From NCBI GenBank assembly GCA_004352715.1, contig SCFE01000014.1, forward strand, positions 1,372,927 through 1,436,926: DNA of 64,000 nucleotides, given 5' to 3'. Below, in pieces: positions 60,141 through 64,000 of the stretch (position 1 is its first letter; every line of letters begins with the position of its first letter). The notes under the pieces were generated by a model that was not told the DNA's origin, made no database searches, and saw only the letters and a list, made by a program, of their open reading frames with translations. The stretch is from Hofstenia miamia. Its lineage: Eukaryota > Xenacoelomorpha > Acoela. The position numbers and the translations under genes are program-made.

Positions 60141-61622
60141 TTAAAAGAAAAAGGCTTCTAATGAAAAAATTTGCATGACGCCACAACGTTTTGTCCCCAA
60201 ATGTCTTTGTAATATATAGAGTTCTGATATTTCTAAATGTATTTTTGTGTTATTTTATCCTGTAAATGTTTAATGCCTTAAAATTGCTTTAGTATAAAAT
60301 CAATATATTTAACTGCTTACATTTATCATTTTTATAATAGCTTATTACAATGGATGCTTAAATCTACAAGTCTCAATTTACGCAATCATGAAGCCATTGT
60401 CATAATGCATTTAGTAGTGGTGTAATGTAGATCCATACGTCAACACACTTTTATTATTAGAATCCTTATGAGATTTCTTTGCAAAATATAATATATTAAA
60501 TAAAGTCATGATTTTTACGGATAAAAATATTTCGAACTAAAAAGAGTGATAGTATTTTCTCTTCTGGTACATTACTTTATTCAGATAACTTTAATAATAA
60601 AAACAGTGATTTTGTCATGATTTGAATTGATTTATTCCATTAGAAGAAACATGCACATTCTACACGGAATAAAGTGGATTTCAGTTTATACAGTATTTTC
60701 CTTTTATTATAATTATTTGCAACGTTTCCAACAATAAATGTTTATTGAATCATTAAAAAACTGTTAATATAGTGAATGTGAGAAAATTGTATTTAAAGTT
60801 TGTAAAATGTTCATTGTAATAACCTAATTTTTAAGAGAAGTTTAAAGTAATTGTAGAAGACATAATTTGACTTTATCAGTAATCAGACATAAACCTTTAA
60901 ATGATTAACATGACAATGACAACAAAATTATATAGTAATTGCTTTATTTCACCACTAGATGGCTACCAAACATGAAAAGCCAATGTTATTGATGCAGCCA
61001 AAAGGATGGAATATTTGTATATTGAGTTTGATGAAACGTAGATAAGCGCACTAAATACTGGCTCATTTTTGTTACTTCATGTGATTGTCTGAAAATTTAA
61101 TGATTCCTTTCTTTGCTTGCAAATCTAGATGCTGCACTAGAGAACGAGAACTTCATATAAACACTTCATTTAACTAATGAAAATAGAGTTTTTGTAGCAG
61201 CTAAATATTTAGTGGGCGATGGCTAAGCATTGTAGTATCGAAACACTATTTCCAATTCAGCGAGAAAATGGCAAAATATTTGAAAAATTGCTCTATATGT
61301 TGGAAGAGATTGATGTGTGGAAATATCATACTGAATGGTGCATACGTGTATTTCCTAGCTATGATGATAATCTTGAAAAATTGAAACCAAATCTTGAGGA
61401 GACAATTATTTTTAAATCTCCATGCTTATGATGTGTCTGTATTGGGTATGGTGCAAAATAACAGAATTGGAAAATACTAATGCCGAACTGTTGCAAACGT
61501 GATGAAAAAAAGCTAGGTGAAAGTACTGATATAGTTTGTTATAGCAAAATGTGGTTACCAAGATTGCTAGACAAAGGAGCGATTACTGCAGTTTTAAATA
61601 TTCGTCAGGAACATAATCCTAA
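60141..61622. other. Intergenic, nothing firmly recognised
   Basis: AT-rich DNA with one 70-codon + frame at 61219-61431 and further open text to about 61620 broken by stops. It may be a continuation of the decayed element upstream. No domain recognised. Confidence 0.35.
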
Positions 61623-63360
61623 CGTCCAGTCATAGGCGGCTCGTGCGTGTAAGCAAGGCAAGCAGTGCTTGCCTAATAATTTTTTAAGAAATGAATTTCA
61701 TTCTTAATTGCATGAAATTACATCCATACAAGTGTACAAATTGTAAACTATTAGTTTTGCTTTAAAACAAAATTCAAGAATCAATTAATAAATATAATAA
61801 TATAATAATAGGAAATAATTCATTACGATTTGCTTTAAAATTAATTGAATGATTGCGCCACAGCTAGCAAATGCCTTAATGCTGTACTTACGTTCGCTCA
61901 AACGATAAAATTAATAACCGTTCTCTTAAACTCAGCGCGCGAAGATTTAGCTGCCAAAGCAAGCAGTCCGGTCATTGCTTCACATCACTAATTATCTCGC
62001 TGGTTATGGTTAGACGTGCGATTTTATTAAAATGTGACAGATCATTCGTGACCAATCACGTAGTTGAGCCGTAGCCTAAAAAACCACACGAAATATGTTA
62101 CATCACCCAAAAGTAAACATGATATTTATTATCTAAGTCAATCAGAAACATTTTTACATTCAAGCAGTACAAGAAACAGAAATATATTTGAGTGAGGCTC
62201 CTACCTGGTATACAATTTTTGCGCAGGTTTTACCTCACGGATTCCTTGTACAATATTCTTTACAGAATTTAGAAAATTGATAACAATTGTGAATCAAAGA
62301 CGAATTTTTTCTACGAATGTTCTACCAATTAATTCAAACTATTGGATTTTGATCACCATCTTGCAGAACGATTACTTTCTGTTTAAAAANATTTTTTAAG
62401 AAATGAATTTCATTCTTAATTGCATGAAATTACATCCATACAAGTGTACAAATTGTAAACTATTAGTTTTGCTTTAAAACAAAATTCAAGAATCAATTAA
62501 TAAATATAATAATATAATAATAGGAAATAATTCATTACGATTTGCTTTAAAATTAATTGAATGATTGCGCCACAGCTAGCAAATGCCTTAATGCTGTACT
62601 TACGTTCGCTCAAACGATAAAATTAATAACCGTTCTCTTAAACTCAGCGCGCGAAGATTTAGCTGCCAAAGCAAGCAGTCCGGTCATTGCTTCACATCAC
62701 TAATTATCTCGCTGGTTATGGTTAGACGTGCGATTTTATTAAAATGTGACAGATCATTCGTGACCAATCACGTAGTTGAGCCGTAGCCTAAAAAACCACA
62801 CGAAATATGTTACATCACCCAAAAGTAAACATGATATTTATTATCTAAGTCAATCAGAAACATTTTTACATTCAAGCAGTACAAGAAACAGAAATATATT
62901 TGAGTGAGGCTCCTACCTGGTATACAATTTTTGCGCAGGTTTTACCTCACGGATTCCTTGTACAATATTCTTTACAGAATTTAGAAAATTGATAACAATT
63001 GTGAATCAAAGACGAATTTTTTCTACGAATGTTCTACCAATTAATTCAAACTATTGGATTTTGATCACCATCTTGCAGAACGATTACTTTCTGTTTAAAA
63101 ACATTTAAGCAAATACAAGAATAACCCATTAGAGAAGGAAAAACTACAGAAATCATTAGAAATTTTTTCTTGAAAATGATATATTAAAAGAACTGCAGGA
63201 CTAATCATATTTCCATAATAATATTACAGATAAATTTCTGCTCCTCGGGGATTTCATATATAAATAAATTTTTCATGGTTGTTTATTTACATTATTTTAG
63301 TTACTTAAAAAATATTTACTTGCATAACTTTTGCATTCACGAGGCGCCACTGCGTCCAGT
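61623..63360. mobile_element. hAT-like element with perfect 8-bp target duplication; assembly-duplicated interior
   Basis: Element body 61631-63352. The left end CATAGGCGGCTCGTG and inverted right end CAGTGGCGCCTCGTG are imperfect inverted repeats of hAT type. CGTCCAGT flanks both sides exactly (61623-61630 and 63353-63360). Inside, 61679-62389 and 62391-63101 are the same 711-bp sequence joined by one n, almost certainly an assembly duplication, so the real element is about 1.0 kb. No transposase is visible. Confidence 0.8.
61679..63101. repeat. 711-bp block written twice around a single n
   Basis: 61679-62389 and 62391-63101 match at an offset of 712 with essentially no differences, and the n at 62390 marks the join. 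Same artefact class as at 42363 and 47222. Confidence 0.9.
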
Positions 63361-63540
63361 GATAATTTTGATTCATTAAATTTTAGGTACATTATCACAA
63401 CAAATTTACAATGATATAGGATAGAAATATACAGTAGAAAGCCTGAAACAAATCCAAAAATAAAGACTTATACACTTGCATTAGCAGCATTTGGTGGCAG
63501 TTGGCCGCAAAGCAATTAGATGTGCTAGATGTAAAAATCT

Positions 63541-64000
63541 TGAAATTGATAAACGTGCTAAATACTACACCACAATATGCTCGATTTAACAGTGACTTTC
63601 TGTCACTTAATGCTGCTCTCTCATCTTCGCTGCCTGTTTTTAGTGATTCCTTCTCAGTTGACGATTGGTTCACTTTCTTTCATCAAGTTATTTCTTTTTA
63701 TGTTCCTCGTCGGCGGAAAAAGCGTGCTTCTCTTCCTTTCTATTTTTCGTCCCTTACTGTGCACTCCTTGAATAAATTGGAGTCTTACAAACGCCATTCT
63801 GGTACTACTGCTACTCCGAAGCTTGCTTCTCTCACAGAAGATGTTCTCAATTTTATGGAACTTGACAAAGTCTCTTTTCTGTCCAGCTTCTCGTCCGGTT
63901 CTCTTCAAGACTCTTATTCCTTCCTGCGTTCTCTTCATTCCAAGCCCGAGCTACCCAATTTGAGATGGAACCTTCTTTCTGCTCACTCTGACCTGGAGAA
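63541..64000 (+). mobile_element. Non-LTR retrotransposon ORF2 fragment running off the window
   Basis: One + strand frame is open from about 63541 to the window end without a stop. Its text shows NSDFLSLNAALSSSLPVF, then DDWFTFFHQVISFYVPRRRK, then LPFYFSSLTVHSLNKLES. The pattern of a W-x-x-F, a VPxxRxK and a P-x-(Y/F)-x-S-x-x-(T)-x-x-x-x-N-K segment is that of the linker between the endonuclease and reverse-transcriptase domains of LINE-type ORF2 proteins. Composition is much more pyrimidine- and GC-rich than the flanks. The endonuclease is missing upstream, so the copy is probably 5'-truncated. Clade not assigned. Confidence 0.6.

Noticed and set aside
1-64000. CRISPR arrays, prokaryotic operons, prophage or attachment sites
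   Set aside because: Spliced genes, polyadenylation signals and eukaryotic transposons show animal nuclear DNA. No regularly spaced identical repeats with unique spacers were seen.

Overview
The window is AT-rich (roughly two thirds A+T by eye) genomic DNA from an intron-bearing animal, most likely an invertebrate bilaterian. The reasons are a pentameric nicotinic-receptor gene with canonical GT-AG introns, two conserved nucleolar genes split into many exons, and a dense load of hAT-like, Tc1-like, foldback-like and non-LTR elements. I cannot name the species. Three genes are well supported, and all three have a TTTAG-like 3' splice site 3-20 nt upstream of the start codon, which would fit spliced-leader trans-splicing. 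Several introns are only 40-46 nt while others reach 8 kb.

Layout. 1-5784: no gene, apart from one short inverted-repeat element (878-1030). 5805-8987 (+): an alpha-type nicotinic acetylcholine receptor subunit in four exons, complete at 515 codons. 9032-16694: mostly featureless, with one intronless 117-codon reading frame of unknown function (12446-12799). 16695-20300: a Tc1-like transposase cut by a 1-kb gap, then an unrecognised decayed coding remnant of about 500 codons. 21141-24710: a foldback-like element and a nested pair of non-autonomous DNA transposons. 26896-55334 (-): the WDR3 (UTP12) gene, about 28 kb, with 19 exon pieces identified. Its introns hold a decayed DDE transposon with terminal inverted repeats (37013-39678), a hAT-like element with a perfect 8-bp target duplication, several nested miniature elements and stretches of poor sequence. 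56286-57708 (-): RPF2, complete in three exons. 57709-64000: a miniature inverted-repeat element, a decayed transposon-derived coding remnant, a hAT-like element with a perfect 8-bp target duplication, and the 5' part of a non-LTR retrotransposon reading frame that runs off the window end.

WDR3 and RPF2 are co-oriented neighbours that both act in nucleolar ribosome assembly: WDR3/Utp12 in the small-subunit processome, and RPF2 (with RRS1) in bringing the 5S RNP into the pre-60S particle. The receptor gene is unrelated to them in function.

Assembly quality matters for reading this window. Five gaps or single n characters are flanked by near-identical copies of the same sequence (20120/20217, 41103/42364, 46493/46878, 49041/50755, 61679/62391). 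These are best read as two alleles placed in tandem, not real duplications, and two of them duplicate WDR3 exons. The stretch of about 29990-32060 has the homopolymer-rich look of uncorrected consensus and puts a frameshift into a WDR3 exon.
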